The position numbers were made by a program, and so were the translations under genes. Shown here piece after piece: positions 35,221 to 40,972 of a stretch of DNA of 42,979 bases (positions within the stretch are counted from its first letter, which is position 1; every line of letters begins with the position of its first letter). Origin of the DNA: a virus. The stretch is from positions 1-42,979 of the IMG/VR virus record IMGVR_UViG_3300027704_000051; one strand, given 5' to 3'. The notes beneath the pieces were generated by a model. That model saw nothing but the letters and a program-made list of their open reading frames with translations. It ran no database searches and was not told the DNA's origin.

Positions 35221-35733
35221 TTAAAGCTGTCCGCTCTCCATCATTCTAGCAATGATCTCGGCAAACTCTCCTTCTCGCAACATTGGCGGAAGGGAAGTTT
35301 TGTCTTGAGATTCTTTTGTTGCCCAAGCCTGATTTCCTAACCTGTTAATCTTGTCGTCATAATAAGCTCCAGCTTTGCGTTGAGCAGAGCTTCCTTTTTC
35401 TGCGGCAAACCCAGCGTTAGTTCCCTGGTAATCAGAATTAGATCTGTTGAACTTTAAACGGGGGTCTCTAAAGTCTCCTAGATCTGCCGTTGTTCTTCTT
35501 TCTGACTTAAGATCAGACATGCGCTCCTTTACTTCTCTCCCTGTAAGAGGACTTCCTCCCCTAGAACTTAAAGACTTTAGAGCATCCATAAGCTCTCTTA
35601 CATCTCCTGGCTCTACAGCGCTATCCTCAATAGGGCCACCTCCATTCTCATACACCTTGCCTCCGTTCATGTATGACTCAATCATCTTATAGAGGTCTGC
35701 TTGACCGCCCTGATTGTACTTAGTTGCTTTCAT
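35221..35733 (-). CDS. Gly-rich structural-type protein, 170 aa
   Basis: A soluble, hydrophilic protein. The N-terminus reads KYNQGGQADLYKMIESYMNGGK, followed by VYENGGG. This Gly-Gly pattern is related to the DGGMV segments of the two ejection proteins. The C-terminus has PPMLREGEFAEIIARMMESG. The ATG at 35733, 4 nt after TATATTTG, is chosen over an in-frame ATG 16 codons upstream that lies beyond the promoter. Its stop abuts the secreted-protein stop. The role is unknown, and a virion component is inferred from the shared motif. Confidence 0.6.
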   Translation of the reverse strand: MKATKYNQGGQADLYKMIESYMNGGKVYENGGGPIEDSAVEPGDVRELMDALKSLSSRGGSPLTGREVKERMSDLKSERRTTADLGDFRDPRLKFNRSNSDYQGTNAGFAAEKGSSAQRKAGAYYDDKINRLGNQAWATKESQDKTSLPPMLREGEFAEIIARMMESGQL

Positions 35734-35737
35734 AGTG

Positions 35738-35745
35738 CAAATATA
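35738..35745 (-). promoter_or_regulatory. Late promoter box TATATTTG, 4 nt before the ATG
   Basis: TATATTTG plus CACT precedes the ATG at 35733 and decides that start. It lies about 7 nt after the stop of the 79-aa gene. Confidence 0.7.
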
Positions 35746-35752
35746 ATCAATT

Positions 35753-35992
35753 TTATTTACCGCCTCTAGCGCGGAGATCACCAGCAGAGTCTGTCTTACT
35801 TCCCCTGTTAAGGGACTCAGGTTTAAACCCTACGACCTTACCTCTTTTATGGTATGCATCTAGACCATCGCCATTCCCATAAGTCCCTGCGTCTCTATTG
35901 TGCTTATTGAGAGCCGCACGGTACCTCTTCATCTTACCGCCAGACTGGAACTTCTTGTACTCGTCTTTATAGTCTCTTTTCTTGGCTCTCAT
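35753..35992 (-). CDS. Small basic HNH-like protein, 79 aa
   Basis: The layout RDYKDEYKKFQ, KMKRYRAALNKHNRDAG, GNGDGLDAYHK and PESLNRGSKTDS follows a small protein common in marine phages, in which GDGKDVDH and a later NLR-V/I-SRSTNRS segment form an HNH-like core (recalled from memory). Here the core Asp-His is AYH, so nuclease activity is doubtful. Strongly basic. Its start overlaps the stop of the transglycosylase-like gene (ATGA), so it is coupled to it. It could be a minor head component or a remnant of a homing or packaging nuclease. Confidence 0.55.
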   Translation of the reverse strand: MRAKKRDYKDEYKKFQSGGKMKRYRAALNKHNRDAGTYGNGDGLDAYHKRGKVVGFKPESLNRGSKTDSAGDLRARGGK

Positions 35993-36477
35993 CGGTTTAT
36001 GCCTTCGTTGTAAATACGCAGATACTCTTCTGGGGTTTTGTTTACTCCTGGGGCTTGAAAAGCTTTACCGTCTCTGATAGACCCAAAGTATTTTCTAGCA
36101 CCCTGCCTTCCCAAGAAATGACTTAAAGCGGCCACCTCATCAGGACGGAAGTCCCATTCCTCTCCTAGCTGACCTTTATATTCCTCTTCTAGGTCCTCTG
36201 CATTACGCGACAGGCTAGGCCCCCCGATACCTTCGTTGATCCTCATGTCCATAAACATCTCCTGAAGTTTTGGGTTATTAATAAGGCTGTCCCTACTCAC
36301 CCCCTGCATAGGTTCTAGATCTTTGATCTGATTGTACAGCTGACCGTACTTCCCCGTAGCAGAGCTAGTAGGGTTCTTCATGAACATAGGATTGCCTCCT
36401 CGGCTCTCAGCCCATCCAACCCCTTTCTTTAACTTCTTGGGATCTATAGGGTCGCCATTTGATCGAACAGCCCTCAT
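35989..36477 (-). CDS. Lytic transglycosylase-like protein, 162 aa
   Basis: The N-terminal segment GVGWAESRGGNPMFMKNP followed by TSSATGKYGQL fits the SLT fold, with E24 as the catalytic Glu and the usual S-A-T-G-x-x-Q-like signature. Later helices (DEVAALSHFLGRQGARKYFG) complete a lysozyme-like core. Such small enzymes open peptidoglycan locally during entry or help exit. No signal peptide and no wall-binding domain. The gene follows a 22-codon Cys-rich gene by one base and is coupled to the 79-aa gene. An entry role is suggested by its place with virion genes. Confidence 0.65.
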   Translation of the reverse strand: MRAVRSNGDPIDPKKLKKGVGWAESRGGNPMFMKNPTSSATGKYGQLYNQIKDLEPMQGVSRDSLINNPKLQEMFMDMRINEGIGGPSLSRNAEDLEEEYKGQLGEEWDFRPDEVAALSHFLGRQGARKYFGSIRDGKAFQAPGVNKTPEEYLRIYNEGINR

Positions 36478-36478
36478 A

Positions 36479-36547
36479 TCACTTACAGCCGCAAAGGTTG
36501 ACGTTAGCTAAAGAGCAAATAGCACAGATCGATTCTTCTTTTCTCAT
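36479..36547 (-). CDS. Cys-rich micropeptide, 22 aa
   Basis: A 22-codon frame, MRKEESICAICSLANVNLCG plus CK, with a CxxC and a CxC pair separated by seven residues, like a minimal zinc knuckle. Its ATG lies exactly 4 nt after a TATCTTTG box, as for five longer late genes, and its stop is one base before the transglycosylase ATG. The first supports its being expressed; the second suggests coupling. No homologue is known to me. It might be only a leader for the next gene. Confidence 0.5.
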   Translation of the reverse strand: MRKEESICAICSLANVNLCGCK

Positions 36548-36551
36548 ACCC

Positions 36552-36559
36552 CAAAGATA
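36552..36559 (-). promoter_or_regulatory. Promoter box TATCTTTG, 4 nt before the micropeptide ATG
   Basis: Matches TAnnTTTG and has the same 4-nt spacing to the ATG as the other leaderless late starts. It is the outermost late promoter and borders the divergent region. Confidence 0.6.
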
Positions 36560-36892
36560 AACAAAGAAGCCTATATGCTTTCTTGTGTTTAAACCCTAAA
36601 AACTAAGAGGACAGTCTTTGCCCTACCACAACATTAAGCTACTTTGTCTCTGCGTTTACGCCATAATGCCCATCGGGAATCTATGTGCTCAGGAGTGTCG
36701 TTCCTAATTTGCTTTAGCGAAGGTACAACAAAAAAACTACAAAGTCAAGCCCCAAATGCATATGTGGGAAATTATTTTTTCGACTACTATAAGCCTTAAG
36801 GACAGCTTATGATCAGATATCTATACGCAAACCCCGTGGCCCAACGCAAAAAAGCCCAGTAATACAGAGTTTGGGGATAATGTATAGTTACA

Positions 36893-36952
36893 CACGATGC
36901 GCATGCGTACCCGAAACGTATCCGCCCGACCCCGTACCACGCATGTATCGTG
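36893..36952. repeat. Imperfect inverted repeat
   Basis: The left arm CACGAT-GCG-CATGCGT and the reverse complement of the right arm CACGAT-A-CATGCGT share 13 bases around a variable centre, with about 24 bp between arms. It could be extruded as a cruciform or bound by a dimeric protein. Confidence 0.55.
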
Positions 36953-37023
36953 CGTTGCCGCATACATTTCAGCTTTAAGTAACAGCAGTCAAGCCATTGG
37001 TATTGAGAGAGTTAGGTGTATTT

Positions 37024-37044
37024 ACTTCAATTAGCACTTCAATT
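37024..37044. repeat. Direct repeat ACTTCAATT, 12-bp period
   Basis: Two copies of ACTTCAATT begin 12 bp apart, and the second extends to a short inverted repeat CTTC/GAAG. Possible operator upstream of the first early promoter. Confidence 0.45.
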
Positions 37045-37185
37045 GGAAGGAGTTAAGTGACTCGGAAAGAGCGGACAACCCCCTACCCCTTGAACCTACA
37101 CTACACCTCACCCTCACTCGCACATGCACACATACACACCCCTCATGACATACACATGACACGCACATGCCCGATCACGCTTGCG

Positions 37186-37203
37186 GATTTCGCGTGATTT
37201 CGC
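37186..37203. repeat. Direct repeat GATTTCGC, 10-bp period
   Basis: Two copies of GATTTCGC begin 10 bp apart, one helical turn, about 75 bp upstream of the first early -7 box. This geometry suits cooperative binding by a regulator on one face of the DNA. Confidence 0.45.
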
Positions 37204-37277
37204 ACTTGCATAATGCGCAGGAAAATGGCAGGTGAAATCAGTTCCATCAAAACCACCGATTATCCAAATGTTCGCCT

Positions 37278-37318
37278 TAACTTTGTGGCTCAGCAATTCC
37301 GCTGTATTCTAAATCTCT
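37278..37318 (+). promoter_or_regulatory. First early promoter with 5' hairpin and AAATCTCT leader
   Basis: TAACTTTG (37278-37285) is the -7 box. No TTTG lies 20 nt upstream. The leader can form CAGC/GCTG around AATTCC (37291-37304), then carries TTCTAAATCTCT (37307-37318), 6 nt before the ATG. The plan is the same as in the three cassette promoters downstream, but the DNA is not a copy. Confidence 0.65.
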
Positions 37319-37324
37319 AGTGCC

Positions 37325-37882
37325 ATGTCTAAGACATCACAACCCATCCGTATCGAGCTGCTTAAGCAGTTGAAGTCCAACGTCAATAGCTTTGCTTTTA
37401 CTCCTACGGAGTCTAAGCGAGAGGCGGTGCAGAAATCCATCGAAGCCCTTCAGGGCTTCCTTGAAGCAGTCAAGGTCGTTGCCGCGAAGCCTAAGGCTTC
37501 TAAGCCAAAGTCAGCTAAGAAGCCGAAGGCTACTAAGCGAAAGCCGACCAAAGCGGTCAAACGTCCGAAGCGTACATCTGAAGCGGGTCTTGAGCTTGCT
37601 CAAGCTAAGGGCGGCATCGGAATTGGCGAAGCCAAAAAGGTGAAAGTCGTTAGTGCCATCGACGGTGGTTCGCCCCGTGTTCACGAAGCAAGAGTAGGCA
37701 TCCCTGCTCCAGAGCCGAAGGCTAAGAAGAAAATGATATTGGAAGTGTTTACACTTCTCGACGGTGAAACACCACAAGCCGCCGTTCGACGTCGCCGCCT
37801 AGAGCAAGAGCAGGAGCGTACTGCCCTTGAGGCTGAGGCGTTGATGAGCGATGCCCCTGAGTTCGACGAGTCACCTTTCTGA
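37325..37882 (+). CDS. Histone-H1-like basic protein with SSB-like acidic tail, 185 aa
   Basis: The N-terminal 50 residues form a helical domain (RIELLKQLKSNV, AVQKSIEALQGFLEAV). Residues 54-83 are a Lys/Pro/Ala tract (KPKASKPKSAKKPKATK and on), as in bacterial histone-H1-like proteins. The C-terminus is helical and Glu-rich, and ends SDAPEFDESPF. An acidic run closed by Pro-Phe is the interaction tip of single-strand binding proteins (typically DDDIPF). The protein probably binds DNA and may recruit host repair or replication proteins through that tip. It is the first early gene of the rightward region. Its function is inferred from composition and tail. Confidence 0.65.
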   Translation: MSKTSQPIRIELLKQLKSNVNSFAFTPTESKREAVQKSIEALQGFLEAVKVVAAKPKASKPKSAKKPKATKRKPTKAVKRPKRTSEAGLELAQAKGGIGIGEAKKVKVVSAIDGGSPRVHEARVGIPAPEPKAKKKMILEVFTLLDGETPQAAVRRRRLEQEQERTALEAEALMSDAPEFDESPF

Positions 37883-37886
37883 AAAC

Positions 37887-37900
37887 TACCCTTTAGGGTA
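37887..37900 (+). other. Short perfect hairpin between early units
   Basis: TACCC pairs with GGGTA around TTTA, 5 nt after the 185-aa stop and 10 nt before the next -33 box. There is no U-tract, so it is a weak terminator or a binding site at most. Confidence 0.4.
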
Positions 37901-37910
37901 CTAAATTAAA

Positions 37911-37984
37911 TTTGGAATAACGAAAAGTTTGTTATACCTTTGTAACCGACGGCAACGATGCTGTCACTCAAAATTCTCTCAGCT
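37911..37984 (+). promoter_or_regulatory. Early promoter cassette, copy 1
   Basis: A -33 TTTG (37911-37914), 20-nt spacer beginning GAATAACGAAAAG, and -7 TACCTTTG (37935-37942). The leader folds CGGCA/TGCTG (one G-U pair) around ACGA at 37950-37963, then carries CTCAAAATTCTCTC, ending 4 nt before the ATG at 37985. It shares architecture and much sequence with copies at 39676 and 41392. Confidence 0.8.
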
Positions 37985-38134
37985 ATGCAAAACACAAGCA
38001 AGCACACGGCGATGAACGCCTTATTCAACGATGTTCAATTCTTCGGTATGGACGTAGTCCGTAACACATCCCAATGGGATACACTCACTTGCGATGAGCA
38101 GATGAGGATGGAAGACCTTGTTGACACTCTGTAA
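37985..38134 (+). CDS. Early protein, 49 aa
   Basis: Not recognised. A soluble 49-residue protein (MQNTSKHTAMNALFNDVQFF at the start, ending DEQMRMEDLVDTL). It is the first gene after promoter cassette copy 1. The ATG at 37985 follows the AAATTCTCT leader at the same distance as the other five such genes. An in-frame ATG 27 nt upstream lies in the leader hairpin loop. The stop codon is in the loop of a perfect 7-bp hairpin (ACACTCT/AGAGTGT). Small, early and first in its unit: a host-takeover peptide is possible. Confidence 0.6.
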   Translation: MQNTSKHTAMNALFNDVQFFGMDVVRNTSQWDTLTCDEQMRMEDLVDTL

Positions 38135-38148
38135 GAGTGTAACACACC

Positions 38149-38204
38149 GACCTATGCAGGAACACCCTGCTTAATGGGGCTTTAGAAAAGACCGCCCCAA
38201 GGTC
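38149..38204 (+). ncRNA. Three-way-junction RNA upstream of tRNA-like element 1
   Basis: GACC pairs with GGTC and encloses two hairpins: GCAGG/CCTGC around AACAC (38156-38170) and GGGGC/GCCCC around 13 nt (38176-38198). All 14 pairs are Watson-Crick. It lies in the 155-nt gap between two 49-codon genes and ends 6 nt before the tRNA-like element. Structure by eye only; the function is unknown. Confidence 0.45.
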
Positions 38205-38210
38205 ATCACA

Positions 38211-38267
38211 TAGCAGAACGGGACTACTAACGTAGTGTGACATCAGGGTTCGACTCCCTGACTGCTA
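38211..38267 (+). ncRNA. tRNA-like element 1 (T-arm plus acceptor stem)
   Basis: The 5' strand TAGCAG pairs with 3' CTGCTA, and just before the latter is a perfect T-arm, CAGGG/CCCTG around TTCGACT. Between lies a small hairpin ACTAC/GTAGT (loop TAAC) in place of the D and anticodon arms, so this is not a canonical tRNA. Total 57 nt, no CCA. The flanks CACATAGC and GCTACTAATTC recur in element 2 (40125-40255), whereas the paired stems differ in sequence, which is covariation. The AAATCTCT leader of the next gene follows directly. Confidence 0.6.
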
Positions 38268-38289
38268 CTAATTCTAAATCTCTAATCCT

Positions 38290-38439
38290 ATGGATTACAA
38301 TCACTTTCTTGAGTTCTCACTTAGTGAGATGGTAGAGGCGTATACGTACTTTACCGATATACATGACTATGAGGGATGCCGCTTAGTAGGCGAAGCCTTT
38401 CACAAAACAACTTCAGTTGAATTTAAAAACCTAATATGA
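38290..38439 (+). CDS. Early acidic protein, 49 aa
   Basis: Not recognised. A small acidic protein with aromatic residues (MDYNHFLEFSLSEMVEAYTY at the start), predicted helical. The ATG follows TTCTAAATCTCT by 6 nt, directly downstream of tRNA-like element 1. The stop overlaps the start of the 151-aa gene by four bases, so the two are coupled. Too short for a domain assignment. Confidence 0.6.
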   Translation: MDYNHFLEFSLSEMVEAYTYFTDIHDYEGCRLVGEAFHKTTSVEFKNLI

Positions 38440-38891
38440 TGAACAAATTACTATTTGACGACGCATGTCGTTTAGCCTATGGCAAAACCATGATGGACGG
38501 GGGATCGACCCTGACCACGAAAGATGCTTTTTACTTCGAAGTACCCAACAAAGGCTACGTAGTTGGCGGTCTGTGGGAGGAAGCCAAGCTTCCAAAGGAA
38601 CTTTGCACTCCGAATCTGTTCCGCTCTATGTGGATGAGATACATGGAGCAGGCAATGCTTATTTGCAAGCAGGGCGGTTCTGATTCTGATGTCAGCATAG
38701 GAACTTGGATTGACTCCGACAACGCTGTTGTCTTCGACATTGCTGAAGTATACACCGATAGCGAATATGACGATGGCACTCTGGCAAGTGTAATGGCGAT
38801 GGACAGATGTGTACAGCGTAATGAGGATGCTATCTTCGACCTTTCCAACAGCAAGGAAATTTTCAACCCTGCAAAGACAAAAAAAGTATGA
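38436..38891 (+). CDS. Early protein of unknown function, 151 aa
   Basis: Not recognised. A mixed alpha/beta soluble protein, acidic, with three Cys and phrases such as FYFEVPNKGYVVGGLWEEAK, SMWMRYMEQAMLICKQGG and DNAVVFDIAEVYTDSEYDD. No signal peptide and no clear active site. Coupled on both sides by four-base overlaps within the unit begun by promoter cassette copy 1. A longer frame on the opposite strand is not credited, because every gene in this region is rightward and tightly overlapped. Confidence 0.65.
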   Translation: MMNKLLFDDACRLAYGKTMMDGGSTLTTKDAFYFEVPNKGYVVGGLWEEAKLPKELCTPNLFRSMWMRYMEQAMLICKQGGSDSDVSIGTWIDSDNAVVFDIAEVYTDSEYDDGTLASVMAMDRCVQRNEDAIFDLSNSKEIFNPAKTKKV

Positions 38892-39052
38892 ATTTATACC
38901 ACGAAAACGAACTTTACCTTTATGGTAAATCAATTGACTCAGGTGAATGGTCAAAGCTAACGCTTTGCAGGACACCTTATGAGAGAGACTCTCGCTACGA
39001 ATACTTCAGAAGCCAAGGGGCTTATAACGATTTTAAATGGGATTTAACATGA
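38888..39052 (+). CDS. Small early protein, 54 aa
   Basis: Not recognised. It is Tyr- and Glu-rich (MNLYHENELYLYGKSIDSGE at the start) and ends DFKWDLT. It fills the gap between the 151-aa gene and the next, with ATGA overlaps at both ends, the signature of coupled translation that runs through this region. Composition is protein-like and soluble. No function can be assigned. Confidence 0.6.
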   Translation: MNLYHENELYLYGKSIDSGEWSKLTLCRTPYERDSRYEYFRSQGAYNDFKWDLT

Positions 39053-39231
39053 ACAAGTACGAAGTACCTGACTATCGAGCAGACATGACGTCAGAGGAAT
39101 ACAGTCTGTTCCTTCGGGCTATATGCAATCGCTTAGAGGCTCAATGCAAGGGTGTCATACCACATGATCCCGTGAATGAGCGACCTAAACCAAATAAGTT
39201 TTTAAATCCATTTTTAATAATGTCAACATGA
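39049..39231 (+). CDS. Small early protein, 60 aa
   Basis: Not recognised. The ATG at 39049, overlapping the previous stop, is preferred to one four codons earlier. The helical N-terminal half (MTSEEYSLFLRAICNRLEAQ) is followed by a Pro/Asn-rich tail. It has two Cys but no metal-binding spacing. The stop overlaps the next ATG. Its place in a run of coupled genes is the main support. Confidence 0.55.
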   Translation: MNKYEVPDYRADMTSEEYSLFLRAICNRLEAQCKGVIPHDPVNERPKPNKFLNPFLIMST

Positions 39232-39410
39232 AAAAAGAAAGTATATGGGATACAATGTATAAGAACCACGGGGCTGAAATGAACATGACGAAGAGGCAAT
39301 TCTACGAGTTGACTATCGACGAGTTAGAGCAAATCTTGTATGTAGATGATGAGTGGGTAGAGGGTGTTGGATGGATAAACTCAAAAACAGGTAAAAAAAT
39401 AGAACAATGA
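39228..39410 (+). CDS. Small early protein, 60 aa
   Basis: Not recognised. An acidic helical protein (MTKRQFYELTIDELEQILYV) with a C-terminal strand pair (VEGVGWINSKTGKKIEQ). Overlaps both neighbours by four bases. Soluble, no membrane segment. The balanced composition and coupling argue for coding. Confidence 0.55.
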   Translation: MKKESIWDTMYKNHGAEMNMTKRQFYELTIDELEQILYVDDEWVEGVGWINSKTGKKIEQ

Positions 39411-39667
39411 ATACGAAATTTACAAACACACGCCTCATAAAGCGAGGCTCACAAGTGCTATACCGAGGCGGATTCGGTCGTGATGCACAGACAGTTGCAT
39501 CCGTAACGGGAATAGAGGTAACCGAAAACGCACGGCAGAAATACGGGGATGAGGTGAATGAGGTGACACTCGATGCACACTATGTACTCACACTTAATAA
39601 TGGACACTGGTGCTACTCAGACCAGGTTGACGGATTGGTTATAACCCCTTCAGAATCAGCAGTTTAG
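39407..39667 (+). CDS. Small beta-barrel-like early protein, 86 aa
   Basis: A strand-rich protein (LIKRGSQVLYRGGFGRDAQT, VASVTGIEVTENA, HYVLTLNNGHWCYSDQVDGL) that reads like a single small SH3 or KOW-type barrel found among unassigned early genes of phages, recalled from memory. No catalytic residues. It is the last gene of the unit begun by cassette copy 1; the next cassette starts 9 nt after its stop. Confidence 0.55.
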   Translation: MNTKFTNTRLIKRGSQVLYRGGFGRDAQTVASVTGIEVTENARQKYGDEVNEVTLDAHYVLTLNNGHWCYSDQVDGLVITPSESAV

Positions 39668-39675
39668 AAATTAAA

Positions 39676-39742
39676 TTTGGAATAACGGAAAGTTTACTGT
39701 ATCTTTGTAGCGGCAATGTTGCCAACTCAAAATCTCTCTCTC
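39676..39742 (+). promoter_or_regulatory. Early promoter cassette, copy 2
   Basis: A -33 TTTG (39676-39679), 20-nt spacer beginning GAATAACGGAAAG, and -7 TATCTTTG (39700-39707). The leader hairpin GGCA/TGCC around ATGT lies at 39712-39723, and ACTCAAAATCTCT ends 5 nt before the ATG at 39743. The predicted start of transcription places the hairpin at the very 5' end. Confidence 0.8.
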
Positions 39743-40117
39743 ATGAAAAGTACACACAATACACTAACCTCCCTGCTATCTGCATGGGACAAGTTGGAAG
39801 TAATCGGAACTAATCCCGACAAACACAAGTCTATACTCACCGAAACCAACATACACGAAGTGAGCCGAAGGATAGCTATCGAGTATCGACACGAACTCAA
39901 CAACGGCGGCGGTTACCCGTACATCGTTTGCTACTTAGTGATGTTCGACGAAAACGGACACCGCAGAGGCGTAACCAACAACGGCTCATGGGGTTGTCAT
40001 GGTGAGGAGATATTGGAATTCAAGAAATGGTTTCAGTTGAAGACTCGTGAGGCAGCAACCCTCGAAGAGGAGCGCATTGACATTACACAAGACAGCATCG
40101 CTGACTTCCTTGCATAA
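39743..40117 (+). CDS. Early protein of unknown function, 124 aa
   Basis: Not recognised. Helical N-terminus (NTLTSLLSAWDKLEVIGTN), then a His/Arg/Gly-rich middle (RRIAIEYRHELNNGGGYPYI) and a Gly-rich turn (RGVTNNGSWGCHGEEI). The ATG at 39743 is preferred because it stands at the usual distance from the leader motif. An in-frame ATG 27 nt earlier in the hairpin loop would add nine residues. First gene of unit 2 and followed by tRNA-like element 2, parallel to the arrangement in unit 1. Confidence 0.65.
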   Translation: MKSTHNTLTSLLSAWDKLEVIGTNPDKHKSILTETNIHEVSRRIAIEYRHELNNGGGYPYIVCYLVMFDENGHRRGVTNNGSWGCHGEEILEFKKWFQLKTREAATLEEERIDITQDSIADFLA

Positions 40118-40124
40118 ACACACA

Positions 40125-40255
40125 TAGCGATGACACGTCCCCTATGAGGATAGGGTAAGGATGTGTCAACCCAACAGCTGTTCCTTCTACCCGTAACCAC
40201 GGACTTATGGCAATGAACATGAAGGTTGATGGTGGTTCGATTCCACCCATCGCTA
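40125..40255 (+). ncRNA. tRNA-like element 2 (T-arm, 8-bp acceptor, expanded arms)
   Basis: TAGCGATG pairs with CATCGCTA (8 bp). The T-arm is GGTGG/CCACC around TTCGATT. The D-arm place holds a long hairpin, GACACGTCC with GGATGTGTC (one G-U) capped by CCTAT/ATAGG. CCTTC may pair with GAAGG, which lies 5 nt before the T-arm exactly as an anticodon stem would, but encloses 33 nt. 131 nt in all, no CCA. Its complement reads like the well-known false protein from tRNA antisense (GGIEPPS). Starts 7 nt after the 124-aa stop. Confidence 0.6.
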
Positions 40256-40276
40256 CTAATTCAAAATCTTTAACAC

Positions 40277-40498
40277 ATGAAAATCCATGCAGTCCATACA
40301 CTCAGTTGGTTACTCGACGAGTGCGAAACAGAACTCTTCGCTAACAAAAGCGATGCCTTAGAAACATTCAATGCTTTACTCGCCTCGTATCACGACGGGA
40401 TCCGCGAGATACACAGCCAGAGTGACGAACACATCTACTTCGAAGGTAAGTACGATGAGCAAATCAAAATATCAATCGAAGAAATTACATTACAATGA
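40277..40498 (+). CDS. Early acidic protein, 73 aa
   Basis: Not recognised. Acidic and helical (HTLSWLLDECETELFANKSD, ALETFNALLASYHDG), with a C-terminal strand and helix (YDEQIKISIEEITLQ). The ATG is 5 nt after AAATCTTT, directly downstream of tRNA-like element 2, as the 49-aa gene is downstream of element 1. The stop overlaps the next start. Confidence 0.6.
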   Translation: MKIHAVHTLSWLLDECETELFANKSDALETFNALLASYHDGIREIHSQSDEHIYFEGKYDEQIKISIEEITLQ

Positions 40499-40830
40499 TG
40501 ACAAACAAACAAGCCTTAGCCTTCATGCAGAAGGTAGATTCCTCCGCTCCTTTTTGGAAGGAGTTACATGACGAGAACCGACCTACGCTAAACGTCGAAG
40601 GTACACCGACACCTCGGTGCCTATACAACCTCATGCTTACTCGTCGAGATGTGAATCTGTATGCCAAGATAGACATGAAGCCACACCGAGGGTGGAAGAT
40701 TGGCGATGTTAAAGCATACTTCGGACTCAAAGGTGGCAAGCAAAAGATTGCTGATGCTATCAATGCGATACACGATGAATTAATTGGACGATTAGAAAAC
40801 CAAAACGATGATACAAATGAAAATGACTGA
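40495..40830 (+). CDS. Early protein of unknown function, 111 aa
   Basis: Not recognised. A soluble protein with a helical N-terminus (KQALAFMQKVDSSAPFWKEL), a basic middle (NLMLTRRDVNLYAKIDMKPH), a segment resembling a small DNA-binding turn (WKIGDVKAYFGLKGGKQKIA) and an acidic tail (NQNDDTNEND). The middle could contact nucleic acid, but no family is recognised. Overlaps both neighbours, so part of the coupled run in unit 2. Confidence 0.6.
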   Translation: MMTNKQALAFMQKVDSSAPFWKELHDENRPTLNVEGTPTPRCLYNLMLTRRDVNLYAKIDMKPHRGWKIGDVKAYFGLKGGKQKIADAINAIHDELIGRLENQNDDTNEND

Positions 40831-40972
40831 ACAAACCTTTACTGCCGTAGCTGATTGGGCAGAGCGCATCCAAACGATGACGCAAGAGAACAGCCTTATT
40901 AATGCTCAGGATATCGTACACGATGTGTTCGGTATGCTACGAGATGACGAACACTTTTTACCACGACTATGA
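40817..40972 (+). CDS. Small early protein, 51 aa
   Basis: Not recognised. A helical protein (MKMTEQTFTAVADWAERIQT at the start, ending DDEHFLPRL). Two in-frame ATGs, at 40817 and 40823, both overlap the end of the 111-aa gene; either may be used. Its stop overlaps the next ATG. It fills what would otherwise be a 140-nt gap and has the same overlap pattern as its neighbours. Confidence 0.55.
   Translation: MKMTEQTFTAVADWAERIQTMTQENSLINAQDIVHDVFGMLRDDEHFLPRL

Larger units (their letters stand above)
36560..37277. other. Divergent gene-free region, candidate switch or origin
   Basis: About 720 bp without a credible gene separate the leftward late module from the rightward early region. Three features stand out: an imperfect inverted repeat at 36893-36952, direct repeats near 37024 and 37186, and a G-poor, CA-rich tract from about 37078 to 37170 with three CACATG copies. 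Short reading frames here have no start signal and odd composition. The region could hold early-control operators, the replication origin or both. Confidence 0.5.

Noticed and set aside
36560-37277. CRISPR-like or mobile-element structure
   Set aside because: The repeats are short, few and unequally spaced; no spacer array, transposase or terminal inverted repeats with target duplication.
37114-37296. 60-codon minus-strand frame in the divergent region
   Set aside because: His/Cys/Met-rich composition from a CA-rich repeat tract, no start signals.
38211-38267. Canonical tRNA or tmRNA
   Set aside because: D and anticodon arms are missing, and the acceptor lacks the G-U pair of tmRNA; kept only as a tRNA-like element.
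38472-38975. 167-codon minus-strand frame in the early region
   Set aside because: It opposes a run of rightward genes with four-base overlaps that use the same DNA; no promoter box on that strand.
40083-40301. Minus-strand frame with GGIEPPS
   Set aside because: It is the antisense of tRNA-like element 2; the phrase arises from the T-arm. It supports the RNA, not a protein.
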